Assembly: GCA_028817015.1 (NCBI GenBank)
Contig: JAPPQJ010000130.1
Coordinates: 1-34,452, forward strand
Source of the DNA: Gammaproteobacteria bacterium
Lineage (GTDB): Bacteria > Pseudomonadota > Gammaproteobacteria > Arenicellales > Poriferihabitantaceae
DNA length: 34,452 bases
Direction: 5' to 3'
Shown here piece after piece: positions 25,532 through 34,452 of this stretch. The first letter of the stretch is position 1, and every line of letters begins with the position of its first letter. The notes below the pieces were generated by a model that worked only from the letters and a program-made list of their open reading frames with translations, was not told the origin of the DNA and searched no databases. The translations under genes and the position numbers were made by a program.

Positions 25532-26308
25532 ATGGCGCGAATTCACCCCAGCGCAATCGTTGACCCCGGCGCGCAACTGGGCGACGGCGTCGAAGTCGGC
25601 GCGTTTTCCATCATCGAAAAAGAAGCGGTTATCGGCGACCACGCCCGCATCGGCCCGCATGTGGTCATCCGCAACCACAGCGTGGTCGGCGCGCACACCC
25701 GCATTTTCCAGTTCTGCTCCATCGGCGACGAGCCGCAGCACCAGGACTACGCCGGCGAGCCGACCCGGCTGCTGATCGGCGAGCACAACACCATCCGCGA
25801 ATACTGCACCTTGAACCGCGGCACCGCCGCCGGCCTGGGCGTCACCCGCCTGGGCGACCACAACCTCATCATGGCCTACGCCCACATCGCCCACGACTGC
25901 ATCCTCGGCGACCACATCATCTTCGCCAACGGGGCCAGTTTGGCCGGCCATGTCGAAGTCGGCGACCACGCCATCCTCGGCGGCTTCACCCTGGTGCATC
26001 AGCACTGCAACATCGGTGCGCACTGCATCACCGGCATCGGCGCGGTGTGCCTGCAGGATGTGCCGCCGTATATCATCGCCGCCGGTAACACCGCCGCGCC
26101 GTTTGGCGTCAATGTCAAGGGGCTGCGCCGCCGCCGGTTCAGCGAGCCCGCTATCAGCGTGCTGAAGCGGGCCTACCGCCTGCTGTACCGCAGCAACCTC
26201 GACTTCCAGTCGGCCATCGACGCCATCGGCAACCTGGACGGCGGTAGCGCGGAAATCCCGGTCTTGTGCGATTTTCTGCGCCGCTCAACGCGCGGCATCA
26301 TCCGCTAA
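25532..26308 (+). CDS. lpxA: UDP-N-acetylglucosamine O-acyltransferase
   Basis: First step of lipid A synthesis: moves a 3-hydroxyacyl chain to the 3-OH of UDP-GlcNAc. The 258-residue protein is a left-handed beta-helix of hexapeptide repeats from ARIHPSAIV on, with the conserved AYAHIAHDC (His118 and catalytic His121), ASLAGHVEVGDHAILGG and a helical C-terminus beginning near NVKGLRRRRFS. The length is close to E. coli (262). Acyl-chain length is set by residues I cannot judge by eye. lpxB starts 14 bases later. Confidence 0.96.
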   Translation: MARIHPSAIVDPGAQLGDGVEVGAFSIIEKEAVIGDHARIGPHVVIRNHSVVGAHTRIFQFCSIGDEPQHQDYAGEPTRLLIGEHNTIREYCTLNRGTAAGLGVTRLGDHNLIMAYAHIAHDCILGDHIIFANGASLAGHVEVGDHAILGGFTLVHQHCNIGAHCITGIGAVCLQDVPPYIIAAGNTAAPFGVNVKGLRRRRFSEPAISVLKRAYRLLYRSNLDFQSAIDAIGNLDGGSAEIPVLCDFLRRSTRGIIR

Positions 26309-26322
26309 GCCCGCCGAGCGGC

Positions 26323-27513
26323 ATGGAGCGGCGCAGGCTGCGGGTTGCGATGGTCGCCGGTGAGCCTTCAGGCGACCACCTGGCCGCCGGACTCATCGAG
26401 GCGCTCCGGGCGCGCCGCCCGGCCACCACCTTCGTCGGCGTCGGCGGCCCGAAAATGGCCGCCGCCGGCTGCGAGATCCTGTTCGACATGGAGCGCATCG
26501 GGGTCATCGGGCTCGACGGCCTGCTGGGCAAATTGCCGGGCATCGTTGCAATCCGCCGCCGCCTGCTGGCCCGCTTCACCGCCGCACCCCCCGATTTGTT
26601 CGTCGGCGTCGATGCGCCGGATTTCAACCTGGGGCTGGAAGGAAAACTTAAGCGCACCGGGGTTACCTGCGTGCATTATGTCAGCCCCACGGTGTGGGCG
26701 TGGCGCGGCTACCGCATCCGCAAGATCCGCCGCTGCATCAACCACATGCTGACCCTGTTCCCGTTTGAGGCCGACTACTACCGCCGCCACCGCGTGCCGG
26801 TCACCTGCGTCGGCCACCCGATGGCGGACCAGATTTCCGAGCCCAATCGGGCCGCCGCCCGGCGCCGCCTGAACCTCGGCGACGGCCTGTTGATCGCGCT
26901 GTTGCCGGGCAGCCGCCGCAGCGAAATTGCGCGCCTGGGCGGCGTGCTCATCGACGCCGCGCGGCGCATTCTGGAGCAGCATCCGGGGGCCGAATTCGTG
27001 CTGCCGTTCGCCAACCAGGCCGCGGCCGAGTGCTTCAACACCATCGCCGGACGGCATGACCACGGTGCTTCGGGCGGCCTGCCGGTGCACACCCTGGACG
27101 CCCCATCCGATCCGCCCGCCCGCGACTGGCGCACCCCCGCCCGCCTGGCTTTGGAGGCCTGCGATGTGGCCATCTTAGCCTCGGGAACCGCGGCCCTGGA
27201 AGCGGCGCTGCTGCGGCGCCCGCATATCGTGGTATACAAATTAGCCGCAGTCAGTTACTGGCTGATGCGGCGGTTGCGGCATGTGGACCACTATTCGATG
27301 CCCAACCAGTTGCTGCCCGCGCCGATGGTGCCGGAATTGATTCAAGACCGGGCCACCGCCGCCAACATCGCCGAACAAACCGGCCGGCTGTTGGGCGATG
27401 CGCGCCGCACCGCCGACCTGGAGCGGCATTTTGCCGATCTGCACCGCGCGTTGAGGCGTGGCGCCGACGCGCGCGCCGCCGACACCGTGCTGCAACTGGC
27501 GGGCGCGCGGTGA
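26323..27513 (+). CDS. lpxB: Lipid-A-disaccharide synthase
   Basis: GT19 glycosyltransferase that joins UDP-diacylglucosamine and lipid X to form the lipid A disaccharide. I use the ATG at 26323 ([20 protein letters not shown]), since the GEPSGD motif should lie near the start; the track's 26266 start lies inside lpxA. The 396-residue protein has [52 protein letters not shown] and the donor-side [10 protein letters not shown]. Late motifs are [11 protein letters not shown] and MPNQLL. Its stop overlaps the rnhB start as GTGA. Confidence 0.95.
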   Translation: MERRRLRVAMVAGEPSGDHLAAGLIEALRARRPATTFVGVGGPKMAAAGCEILFDMERIGVIGLDGLLGKLPGIVAIRRRLLARFTAAPPDLFVGVDAPDFNLGLEGKLKRTGVTCVHYVSPTVWAWRGYRIRKIRRCINHMLTLFPFEADYYRRHRVPVTCVGHPMADQISEPNRAAARRRLNLGDGLLIALLPGSRRSEIARLGGVLIDAARRILEQHPGAEFVLPFANQAAAECFNTIAGRHDHGASGGLPVHTLDAPSDPPARDWRTPARLALEACDVAILASGTAALEAALLRRPHIVVYKLAAVSYWLMRRLRHVDHYSMPNQLLPAPMVPELIQDRATAANIAEQTGRLLGDARRTADLERHFADLHRALRRGADARAADTVLQLAGAR

Positions 27514-28097
27514 TCGCCGGAGTGGATGAAGCCGGGCGGGGGCCGCTGGCCGGCCCGGTGGTGGCGGCGGCGGTGGTGCTCGACCCGCGCCGCCCCATCG
27601 CCGGGCTGGCCGACTCCAAAACGCTGTCCGCAATCCGGCGCGCGGCGCTGGAAATCGAGATCAAGGCCAACGCGCTGCACTGGGCGGTGGCCAGCGCCAG
27701 CGTCGCCGAAATCGACCGAATGAATATCCTGCGCGCCACTTTGCTGGCGATGCAGCGGGCGGTGGCGGCGCTTGACGTCACTCCCGGCAAAGCGCTGGTC
27801 GACGGCAACCATTTGCCGGTTCTGCGGTGTCCGGGCCGGGCGGTGGTCGGCGGCGATGCGCTGCATGCGGTGATCTCCGCGGCCTCCATCTTAGCCAAGC
27901 AGGATCGCGACCGGCGCATGTTGGCGCTGGCCGGCGCCTGCCCGCAGTACGGTTTCGAGCGCCACAAGGGTTATCCGACGCGCGCCCACCTCGAGGCCCT
28001 GCAGCGCCACGGCGTCAGCGTCCACCACCGGCGCAGTTACGCGCCGGTCAAAAGACTCCTGGACAAAACCGCCGCCGCCGGAGCAGCCGCGCCATGA
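27510..28097 (+). CDS. rnhB: Ribonuclease HII
   Basis: Cuts RNA in RNA-DNA hybrids and starts removal of single ribonucleotides from DNA. It begins at a GTG overlapping the lpxB stop and has 195 residues, as in E. coli (198). The DEDD active site is complete: Asp6-Glu7 in [14 protein letters not shown], Asp98 in LVDGNHLP and Asp116 in [23 protein letters not shown] and the [11 protein letters not shown] element are also present. The stop overlaps dnaE as ATGA, a conserved arrangement. Confidence 0.96.
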   Translation: MIAGVDEAGRGPLAGPVVAAAVVLDPRRPIAGLADSKTLSAIRRAALEIEIKANALHWAVASASVAEIDRMNILRATLLAMQRAVAALDVTPGKALVDGNHLPVLRCPGRAVVGGDALHAVISAASILAKQDRDRRMLALAGACPQYGFERHKGYPTRAHLEALQRHGVSVHHRRSYAPVKRLLDKTAAAGAAAP

Positions 28098-31000
28098 GCG
28101 CCCAGTTCGTCCACCTGCATGTCCACTCCGAGTACTCGCTGGCCGACGGCATTGTGCGGCTCAGGCCGTTAGCCGAGGTCTCGGCGCAGCACCATCTGCC
28201 GGCGGTGGCGCTGACCGACCTCGCCAACGTCCACGGCATGATTAAGTTCTACCGCGCCTGCCTGGCGTGCGGCGTCAAGCCGGTGGTCGGCTGCGATTTG
28301 TGGGTGGAAAATCCGCTGCGCCCTCAGCAGGCCGACCGCTCCATCGTGCTGTGCCGCAACCACCGCGGCTACCGCAACTTAAGCCAATTCCTGACCGAGG
28401 CCTACCTGCGCGGGCAAAACAAGGGCAGGGTGGTGGTCGCCTGGCGGGATTTGCAGCGCCTGCACGACGGGCTGCTGGTGTTGTTCGATGACCAGGAGGG
28501 CCCGCTGGCCAATGTCAACGGGCGGGGCGTCGGCAGCGACCGGCCATTAATCGAAGCCTACCAGCGCGTATTCGGGGATGCGCTGTATTTCCAGATTAGT
28601 CGCGTCGGCCACCCGGACGAGCAGGATTACATTCGCCGCGCCGCCCGCCTGGCCGCCGCCCACGGAGTGGGCCTGGCGGCGACCAACCGCGTCGAGTTCA
28701 TCAGCGCCGAGGAGTTCGACGCCCACGAAATCCGCGTGTGCATCAACGACGGGCGCGTGCTGCAGGACTCCCGCCGCCCGCGCCGTTTCACCCCCCAGCA
28801 ATACCTGAAAAGCGCGGCCGAGATGCGCGAATTGTTCGCCGACCTCCCGGAATCCATCGCCAACACCGTGGAAATCGCCCGGCGCTGCAACCTGTTTTTG
28901 AATTTTGACGAGAATTTCCTGCCGCCTTATGTCGGCGATGGCGACGGCGCCGGCGACGAGCCGGTTGACCGGGTCCTGCGCCGCCTGGCCGAAAACGGAC
29001 TGCGCGAGCGGCTCGGCGGCAAAGCGCCGGACCCAGCCTACACCGCCCGCCTCGACATGGAGCTCGGGGTGATCTCGAAGATGGGCTATCCGGGGTATTT
29101 CCTGATCGTCGCCGACTTCATCCGCTGGGCCAAGGCCAACGACATCCCGGTCGGGCCGGGCCGGGGCTCCGGGGCCGGCTCCTTAGTCGCCTGGGCGACC
29201 GGCATCACCGAGCCCGACCCGCTGTACTACGGACTGCTGTTCGAGCGCTTTCTCCACCCGGAGCGCGTGTCGCTGCCGGATTTTGACATCGACTTCTGCG
29301 TCTATGGCCGCGACCGCGTGATTGAGTATGTGGCCGCCAGATACGGCCAGGAGCAAGTCGCGCAGATCACCACCTTCAACACCCTCAAGGCCAAGGCGGC
29401 GGTGCGCGATGTCGGCCGGGTCATGGGGCTGGCCTACGGCTTCGTTGACCAGGTCGCCAGGCTGATTCCGGCCGAGCTCAACATGACCCTGGGCAGGGCC
29501 CTCGAGGAGGAGGAATTGCTCGGCCAGCGCTACCGCGAGGAAGGCGACATACGGCAATTAATCGACAACGCCATGCGCCTGGAAGGCATCGCCCGCAACG
29601 CCGGCAAACACGCCGCCGGCGTGGTCATCGCGCCGCGCACCCTGACCGAATACACGCCCCTTTATGCCGACGCCCAGCAAGGCCAGGCGGTTACCCATCT
29701 GGACAAAGACGACCTCGAAGCCATCGGCCTGGTCAAGTTCGACTTCCTGGGCCTGGACGCCCTGACCACCATTCACTGGGCGGTGGAGATGATTAACCGC
29801 CGGCGCCGCAGCGCCGGCGGGGAATTGCTGGACATGGCCGCGGTGCCGCTCGACGACCAGCCCACCTACCAATTGATTCAACGCGGCGACACCACCGCCA
29901 TATTCCAACTGGAATCGCGCGGCATCCGGGAGTTGATCGTCAACCTCAAGCCGGACCAGTTCGACGACCTGGTGGCGCTGGTGGCGTTATACCGGCCCGG
30001 GCCGTTGCAGTCGGGCATGGTCGATGACTTCATCAACCGCAAGCATGGGCGCGCCCGCATCACCTACCCGCACGACGGCATCGCGCCGATTCTCAAGCCG
30101 ACCTACGGGGTCATCGTCTATCAGGAGCAGGTCATGCAGATCGCCCAGGTGCTGGCCGGCTACACCTTGGGCAGTTCCGACCTGCTGCGCCAGGCAATGG
30201 GCAAGAAGAAGCCCGCGGAGATGAGCAAGCAGCGCGCCATTTTCCGCGACGGCGCGGCCGCGCGCGGCGTGCAGCCCAAGGTCGCCGAGCACATCTTCGA
30301 TTTGATGGAGAAATTCGCCGGCTACGGGTTCAACAAATCGCACGCCGTCGCCTACGCGCTGGTGGCGTATCACACCGCGTGGCTGAAGGCGCATTACCCG
30401 GCGGCGTATATGGCGGCGGCGCTGTCGGCGTCGCCGAACAACACCGACCGGGTGGTGACCCTGCTGGCCGACTGCAAACAACTGGGGCTCACGGTGAAGC
30501 CGCCGCGCATCAACCACTGCCACCACGACTTCAGGCCGCTCGACGACCGCACCGTCTTATACGGAATGGGCGCGGTCAAGGGAGTCGGCAAAATCGCCAA
30601 CACCCACATCGAGACCGAGCGCGACCGGGGCGGCGCATTCAGCGGCATGCTCGACCTGTGCCGGCGCCTCAACCCGCGCATCATCGGCAAGCGCGTGCTG
30701 GAGGCGCTGGTCAAGAGCGGGGCGCTGGATGAATTCGGTGAGCGGGCGGCGTTGATGGCCGACATCGCCAGCGCCATGCAGGGCGCCGAGCAACAGCAGA
30801 CCAGCCGCGACACCGGCCAGTCGGACATGTTCGGGCGGGTCGAAGAATTGCCGGTCAAACCGGCCGGCCAGCGGGTCGCACCGTGGAGCGAACAGGAGCG
30901 CCTGGCCGCCGAGAAGGAAACCCTCGGCCTGTATCTGAGCGGCCACCCGTATAACCGCTACCGCGCCGAGTTGGCCGGCGTAACCCAGCAGAATCTCGAC

Positions 31001-31648
31001 TCGATGAACCTGGCCACATCGCGAAGCGGGCTGTTCGCCGGCCTGCTGATGGCCCGGCGGAATCTTAGAACGCCCCGCGGAACAATGGCCTTCATCACCC
31101 TCGACAACGGCGCCGAGCGCGTCGAAGTCAGGCTGTATTCGGAACAACTCGCCCGCCACCGGGAGACCCTGGAAAAGGGCCGGGTGCTGGTGGTATACGG
31201 CGAGTTCAGCATCGACAACTACAACGGCGCGGTGCGGATGCGCGCCGACAACATAGCCGACATAGACGGCTTTCGGGCCGCCTGCCTAAAGCGCCTGCGC
31301 TTGAGCGTGGACGAGGCGCAACTGGCGGATGACGGCATCGGCCGCATTAAGCGCATGCTGTCCGAGCATCGCGGCGGTGCAACCGAAATCACCATTCACT
31401 ATCAGCGCGCCGGGGGCGAGAGCGGCGCGCTGAAACTGGGCGCCGACTGGGCGGTGCGCCCGGCTGCGCCGCTGCTGGACGAACTGGCCGAATGGCTCGG
31501 TGCCGAGCGCATCGAGATGCAATACGAGGCCGCGGCGTTTCAGAAAAACCGCGCCGCCAACAACCGGGCGGGAAAATCCGGCGGGGGGGAAATAACGCCG
31601 CGCCCGCTGAGACGGCGGCGGGAAAACTTGACCGGGCAGCCCGCTTAG
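28094..31648 (+). CDS. dnaE: DNA polymerase III subunit alpha
   Basis: Replicative C-family polymerase. I start it at 28094 ([19 protein letters not shown]), overlapping rnhB by ATGA; the track's 27827 start is a shadow inside rnhB. The 1184-residue protein has the PHP domain at the N-terminus ([19 protein letters not shown]), the palm with Asp398 and Asp400 in [40 protein letters not shown], the fingers region [18 protein letters not shown], the helix-hairpin-helix near [12 protein letters not shown], and an OB fold near 31000-31270. The length is close to E. coli (1160). Its stop codon overlaps the stop of the convergent hydantoinase gene; accA, the usual next gene, is absent. Confidence 0.97.
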   Translation: MSAQFVHLHVHSEYSLADGIVRLRPLAEVSAQHHLPAVALTDLANVHGMIKFYRACLACGVKPVVGCDLWVENPLRPQQADRSIVLCRNHRGYRNLSQFLTEAYLRGQNKGRVVVAWRDLQRLHDGLLVLFDDQEGPLANVNGRGVGSDRPLIEAYQRVFGDALYFQISRVGHPDEQDYIRRAARLAAAHGVGLAATNRVEFISAEEFDAHEIRVCINDGRVLQDSRRPRRFTPQQYLKSAAEMRELFADLPESIANTVEIARRCNLFLNFDENFLPPYVGDGDGAGDEPVDRVLRRLAENGLRERLGGKAPDPAYTARLDMELGVISKMGYPGYFLIVADFIRWAKANDIPVGPGRGSGAGSLVAWATGITEPDPLYYGLLFERFLHPERVSLPDFDIDFCVYGRDRVIEYVAARYGQEQVAQITTFNTLKAKAAVRDVGRVMGLAYGFVDQVARLIPAELNMTLGRALEEEELLGQRYREEGDIRQLIDNAMRLEGIARNAGKHAAGVVIAPRTLTEYTPLYADAQQGQAVTHLDKDDLEAIGLVKFDFLGLDALTTIHWAVEMINRRRRSAGGELLDMAAVPLDDQPTYQLIQRGDTTAIFQLESRGIRELIVNLKPDQFDDLVALVALYRPGPLQSGMVDDFINRKHGRARITYPHDGIAPILKPTYGVIVYQEQVMQIAQVLAGYTLGSSDLLRQAMGKKKPAEMSKQRAIFRDGAAARGVQPKVAEHIFDLMEKFAGYGFNKSHAVAYALVAYHTAWLKAHYPAAYMAAALSASPNNTDRVVTLLADCKQLGLTVKPPRINHCHHDFRPLDDRTVLYGMGAVKGVGKIANTHIETERDRGGAFSGMLDLCRRLNPRIIGKRVLEALVKSGALDEFGERAALMADIASAMQGAEQQQTSRDTGQSDMFGRVEELPVKPAGQRVAPWSEQERLAAEKETLGLYLSGHPYNRYRAELAGVTQQNLDSMNLATSRSGLFAGLLMARRNLRTPRGTMAFITLDNGAERVEVRLYSEQLARHRETLEKGRVLVVYGEFSIDNYNGAVRMRADNIADIDGFRAACLKRLRLSVDEAQLADDGIGRIKRMLSEHRGGATEITIHYQRAGGESGALKLGADWAVRPAAPLLDELAEWLGAERIEMQYEAAAFQKNRAANNRAGKSGGGEITPRPLRRRRENLTGQPA

Positions 31649-33630
31649 GCGGCCGGCCGGCCGGTGGCCACCGCGGTTACCGTGGCGCTGACGAACAACT
31701 CGCCGTCTATGTCGTGCTTGATGGGGCTGCCGTCGCGCTCGATGCGCGTTTCGATGTCAGCGGCGCCGGCCGCCGCGGCCAGGTCGGCCGCCTCGCGCGC
31801 GGCCAGTTCGGCCGCCTTGCGCAGGGCCGGCTCGAGTTGCTCGAAGGTCATCGGCTGCCGGTTGTGAAACAGGTAGAACACGCCAAACTCGGGCTGGATG
31901 ACCGTCACCCGGGCGGTCTGCACCACCGCCCCTAAGGCCGCGCCGACCGCGTTGGCGATTTCCGCGTGCGGGGGCAGGTGCAATTCCATGCCCAGCGCTT
32001 CGGCCACCGCCGGGAAGTAATGCGGCGCCGGCCCGCCGACCGCGACCAGCGGATAGCCCCCGGCGAATTCAATGCGAAACAACGACCGTCCGCCGCCGAG
32101 CACCATGTCGCTTAGCAGCCCGGTCAGGTTGCGCGCTCTGGAATCGGGCAGTTTACCGTGCTGGTGCAGGCCGGCCTCGATGAGTTTGCCGCTAATTTCC
32201 CTGGCCACCAGGTCGAACACCTGTCGGCACGGCGCCACCGCATCGCCGGCCGGCCAGTCGCCGCATCCATACAGGTGGCGCATCTGCCGCGCCCAGATTT
32301 TGGCGCCGAGGTGCGCCGCCGGCGCGTCCCAGTGCGCGCTCATGCCAAGCACATGGGTGGCGTCGGAGGGCGTGAAGCCGCTGTAAATGACCAGCCCCAT
32401 GCGCTCCAGCGCGGCTAACGCGCGCAGCCGTATGCGGTCGGTGTCGATTAGCGACTCGAGTTCGACCGGGCCGTCTTCCAGCGCCTCCCAGGCGTCCCGC
32501 TGAGCCGCGCTTAATTGCCGCAGCAACACCTCGTTTTTCTGCAGGCGCAGCGCAAAGCGGTTGTGGCGCGGACTCGGCGAGGCGCACAGTTGCCGTTCCA
32601 GTTTCGGCAACACCTCGGGGAACTGGTGAGCCAGCAGGCTGACCGGCACCACGCGCCGTTGCGACAGCACCAGTTGGCCCTTGAAGGAAACCTCGCTGTC
32701 GCCGCCCAGGCCGATGGAAAAAACCCGAATGGCCTCGATCATCGGCTGCCAGTCGCCGATGCGGGCGCCGTTGGCGCACAACTCGGGCCGGCCGCCGGTG
32801 ACCACGGCGATGTCGGTGGTGGTGCCGCCCATATCGACCACGATGGCGTCGCCCCGCCCGCTCAGCGCGCAGGCGCCGGTGACGCTCGCCGCCGGCCCCG
32901 ACAGCACCGTGGCCAACGGCTGGCGCAGCGCGGTTTGCGCGTTGACCAGCGAGCCGTCTCCCTTGACGATCATCAGCGGCGCACCGATGCGGCGCTGTCG
33001 CAAAATGGTTTCCACGGCGGCGATCAGGGCCTGGATATACGGGATCATGCGGGCGTTCAGGGCCGCGGTCAGGGCGCGCTGCGGCGCCCCCAAAGCGGTG
33101 GCCAGTTCGTGGCCGCAAGCGACCGGGCGGCCGCTTAAATCGCCCACCATCCGGCGCAACACGCATTCGTGCGCGGGGTTGCGCGTGGCGAACAGCGCGG
33201 AGATGGCGAACGCCGACACCCGCTCCTTGTGCGCGCTGATGCGCTCGGCGGCCCGCTCCGTGTCAAGCGGGGCCAGTTCGGCGCCGACCGCGTCGTGGCC
33301 GCCGTCGATGAGGGTGACAAACTCGCGCTCGAGGATCCGGTAAAGCCCGCTTTTTTCCGCCTGCACTTCGCTGTATCCGGGCAGCACAACCGACACCGGC
33401 GCGCCGCGCCCTTCGACCACCGAGTTGGTGGACAGCGTGGTGGAAAGCGACACCAGGCTGACCGATTCAAGCAATTCACGCGGCAGACCGGACAGCGCAT
33501 TGCCGATGCCGATGGTCAGGTCATACGCGGTGGTCAGACTCTTGCGCTTGGCGATGACCCGGTTGCCGGCGTCTATGATCACGGCGTCGGTGCAGGTTCC
33601 GCCGGTGTCGATTCCGAGTCGGTGGGGCAT
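31645..33630 (-). CDS. Hydantoinase/5-oxoprolinase A-type protein
   Basis: An ATP-dependent amide-ring hydrolase subunit of the HyuA/OplA group. The 661-residue protein begins MPHRLGIDTGGTCTDAVIID, the N-terminal hydantoinase domain (usually DTGGTFTDAV; here Cys replaces Phe). An ASKHA-type phosphate site follows in IVVDMGGTTTDIAVVTGGRP, with LSGPAASVTGA before it. A C-terminal segment ends near AVGGPAPHYFPAVAEALGME and NAVGAALGAVVQ. The usual B subunit gene is not adjacent, unless it lies beyond the window, which is unlikely since the next gene upstream is a barrel protein. Substrate (hydantoin, 5-oxoproline or other) is unknown. It ends tail-to-tail with dnaE. Confidence 0.85.
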   Translation of the reverse strand: MPHRLGIDTGGTCTDAVIIDAGNRVIAKRKSLTTAYDLTIGIGNALSGLPRELLESVSLVSLSTTLSTNSVVEGRGAPVSVVLPGYSEVQAEKSGLYRILEREFVTLIDGGHDAVGAELAPLDTERAAERISAHKERVSAFAISALFATRNPAHECVLRRMVGDLSGRPVACGHELATALGAPQRALTAALNARMIPYIQALIAAVETILRQRRIGAPLMIVKGDGSLVNAQTALRQPLATVLSGPAASVTGACALSGRGDAIVVDMGGTTTDIAVVTGGRPELCANGARIGDWQPMIEAIRVFSIGLGGDSEVSFKGQLVLSQRRVVPVSLLAHQFPEVLPKLERQLCASPSPRHNRFALRLQKNEVLLRQLSAAQRDAWEALEDGPVELESLIDTDRIRLRALAALERMGLVIYSGFTPSDATHVLGMSAHWDAPAAHLGAKIWARQMRHLYGCGDWPAGDAVAPCRQVFDLVAREISGKLIEAGLHQHGKLPDSRARNLTGLLSDMVLGGGRSLFRIEFAGGYPLVAVGGPAPHYFPAVAEALGMELHLPPHAEIANAVGAALGAVVQTARVTVIQPEFGVFYLFHNRQPMTFEQLEPALRKAAELAAREAADLAAAAGAADIETRIERDGSPIKHDIDGELFVSATVTAVATGRPAA

Positions 33631-33667
33631 GGCGGGGCGGCGTGGCCGGGCAGTTTCAGCGGCGGCG

Positions 33668-33673
33668 ATTGTA
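33668..33673 (-). promoter_or_regulatory. Possible -10 box for the hydantoinase gene
   Basis: TACAAT on the minus strand (5/6), 38 bases before the ATG at 33630. No good -35 box is seen at 16-18 bases, so confidence is low. Confidence 0.3.
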
Positions 33674-33847
33674 AATCAAGATCGCCGGTGCGGGGGGGGA
33701 TTCAACCGTGAATGCGGTTTGACGGCGAATCCATGCGGGGTTTCATCGATGATGCGAGGGACGGGATGGGCATTAAGTGGCGTACGCCGGCCCGCCCGGC
33801 GGCTGAGGGGCGAAGGTTAAGCGCGATTGTAGATGTTCACAATTGTC

Positions 33848-33873
33848 ACGCCCGCAGGTTGTTAAGCGGGCGT
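33848..33873. terminator. Stem-loop, possible terminator of the upstream barrel gene
   Basis: ACGCCCGC (33848-33855) and GCGGGCGT (33866-33873) form an 8-bp perfect stem with a 10-base loop. No T run follows on either strand, so factor-independent termination is doubtful; it may protect RNA ends. Confidence 0.35.
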
Positions 33874-34004
33874 CAACCCCGCCAGCCAATCGCGGCATGA
33901 AACAGACCTGACGAGCGATGAAACCCGCTGAAAATAAGGGAATTGACATGACAACAGTGTCTTTTGTTCGTTGTCGGGGGCAGGCTTTCTTCCCGGCGGC
34001 GGAA

Positions 34005-34452
34005 TCAGAACCGCAATTTGCCTTCGAGGGTGACGGCGTTGTCGGTGGCGTCGATGTGGCGGGCGGATAAATCAAGGGCGACGCGGGGGCCGGTGGACCA
34101 GCGGACGCCGAGTCGATAGTCGCGATTCGACTCGCCCACGCGCAATGCGCTGTATGGGGTGAGCATGCCGTCGCCGAATCCGCCGGCGGAATCGCCGAAG
34201 CCCAAGGCGCGGACTAATTCCGCCGCCGGCAGGCCGTAGCCCACTTCGGCATCCAATCGCGCATGCAAGTCAGCGGGCGTCCGGCCGGCGCGCAGGCCGT
34301 CCCACAACGCTTGCGGGTCAGCAGTGGCGTCGCCATAACTCGGCGCAACGGTGACCGCCAGACCCTGGCCATCCGCCCCGGACTCAACGCGCATCAAGCC
34401 GCCGATTCCCCAAGCCCGGTGGTCGCCGGTGTGGCCGAGCAATGCGCGGGCG
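34005..34452 (-). CDS. C-terminal end of an outer-membrane beta-barrel protein, probably an autotransporter (partial)
   Basis: The frame is open to the window edge, so the track's start at 34442 is not a true start. The visible ~148 residues look like the last strands of an autotransporter barrel: short alternating amphipathic stretches (GLAVTVAPSYGD, AEVGYGLPAAEL, LTPYSALRVGESNRDYRLGVRW, VALDLSARHID) and the terminal VTLEGKLRF, ending in Phe as BAM substrates do. The passenger domain, and so the function, lies outside the window. Confidence 0.65.
   Translation of the reverse strand, partial: ARALLGHTGDHRAWGIGGLMRVESGADGQGLAVTVAPSYGDATADPQALWDGLRAGRTPADLHARLDAEVGYGLPAAELVRALGFGDSAGGFGDGMLTPYSALRVGESNRDYRLGVRWSTGPRVALDLSARHIDATDNAVTLEGKLRF

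Larger units (their letters stand above)
33631..34004. other. 374-base intergenic region
   Basis: No supportable gene. It holds the possible promoter of the hydantoinase gene, a perfect 8-bp inverted repeat at 33848-33873, a TTGACA at 33944-33949 with no matching -10, and a 6-bp inverted repeat GACAAC/GTTGTC at 33950-33975. Confidence 0.6.

Noticed and set aside
33944-33975. TTGACA with an adjacent GACAAC/GTTGTC inverted repeat as a promoter/operator
   Set aside because: No -10 box lies at a suitable distance and no plus-strand gene follows.

Overview
The window is a GC-rich bacterial chromosome segment, most likely from a gammaproteobacterium. The main reason is a long plus-strand block in nearly the order seen in pseudomonads: rpsB-tsf-frr-uppS-cdsA-dxr-rseP-bamA-skp-lpxD-fabZ-lpxA-lpxB-rnhB-dnaE, with map and glnD divergent upstream. 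I saw no tRNA, rRNA, CRISPR array, integrase or transposase.

Layout. (1) 1-1874, minus strand: a Gfo/Idh/MocA dehydrogenase followed by a sugar-type ABC solute-binding protein cut by the window edge. This looks like the start of a carbohydrate uptake operon. (2) 1875-2416: a 542-base gap with two hairpin/T-tract structures and good promoters on both sides, then a MetF-like methylenetetrahydrofolate reductase (+). (3) 3363-4784, minus: a DUF2237 protein and a TANGO2/NRDE-family protein. (4) 4981-8008, plus: MlaA lipoprotein, ApaH and an M18 aminopeptidase. (5) 8115-13779, minus: map, glnD, an AmgK-like sugar kinase, maf (YhdE type), a 79-codon remnant that aligns with the start of RNase G (rng), and a small exported protein of unknown function. 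(6) 14052-31648, plus: the translation / isoprenoid / phospholipid / outer-membrane biogenesis / lipid A / replication superoperon. (7) 31645-34452, minus: a hydantoinase/oxoprolinase A-type protein whose stop codon overlaps that of dnaE, then the C-terminal end of an outer-membrane beta-barrel protein, probably an autotransporter.

How the genes fit together. The large block joins ribosome function (S2, EF-Ts, RRF) to envelope building: UppS makes the undecaprenyl carrier, CdsA makes CDP-diacylglycerol, Dxr feeds isoprenoid precursors to UppS, RseP cleaves the anti-sigma-E factor, BamA and Skp assemble outer-membrane proteins, and LpxD/FabZ/LpxA/LpxB make lipid A. MlaA keeps phospholipid out of the outer leaflet. 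Many junctions are 4-base ATGA or GTGA overlaps, which suggests translational coupling.

Main departures from the expected pattern: pyrH is missing between tsf and frr; rng is reduced to a fragment behind maf; ribosomal protein S2 has an acidic C-terminal tail of about 100 residues; the amgK-like gene has no murU beside it; accA does not follow dnaE. I did not find a clear new multi-gene system. The best candidates for new biology are the decayed rng fragment, the metF-upstream hairpin pair and the S2 tail. All functional calls are from reading motifs by eye; no database search was run.
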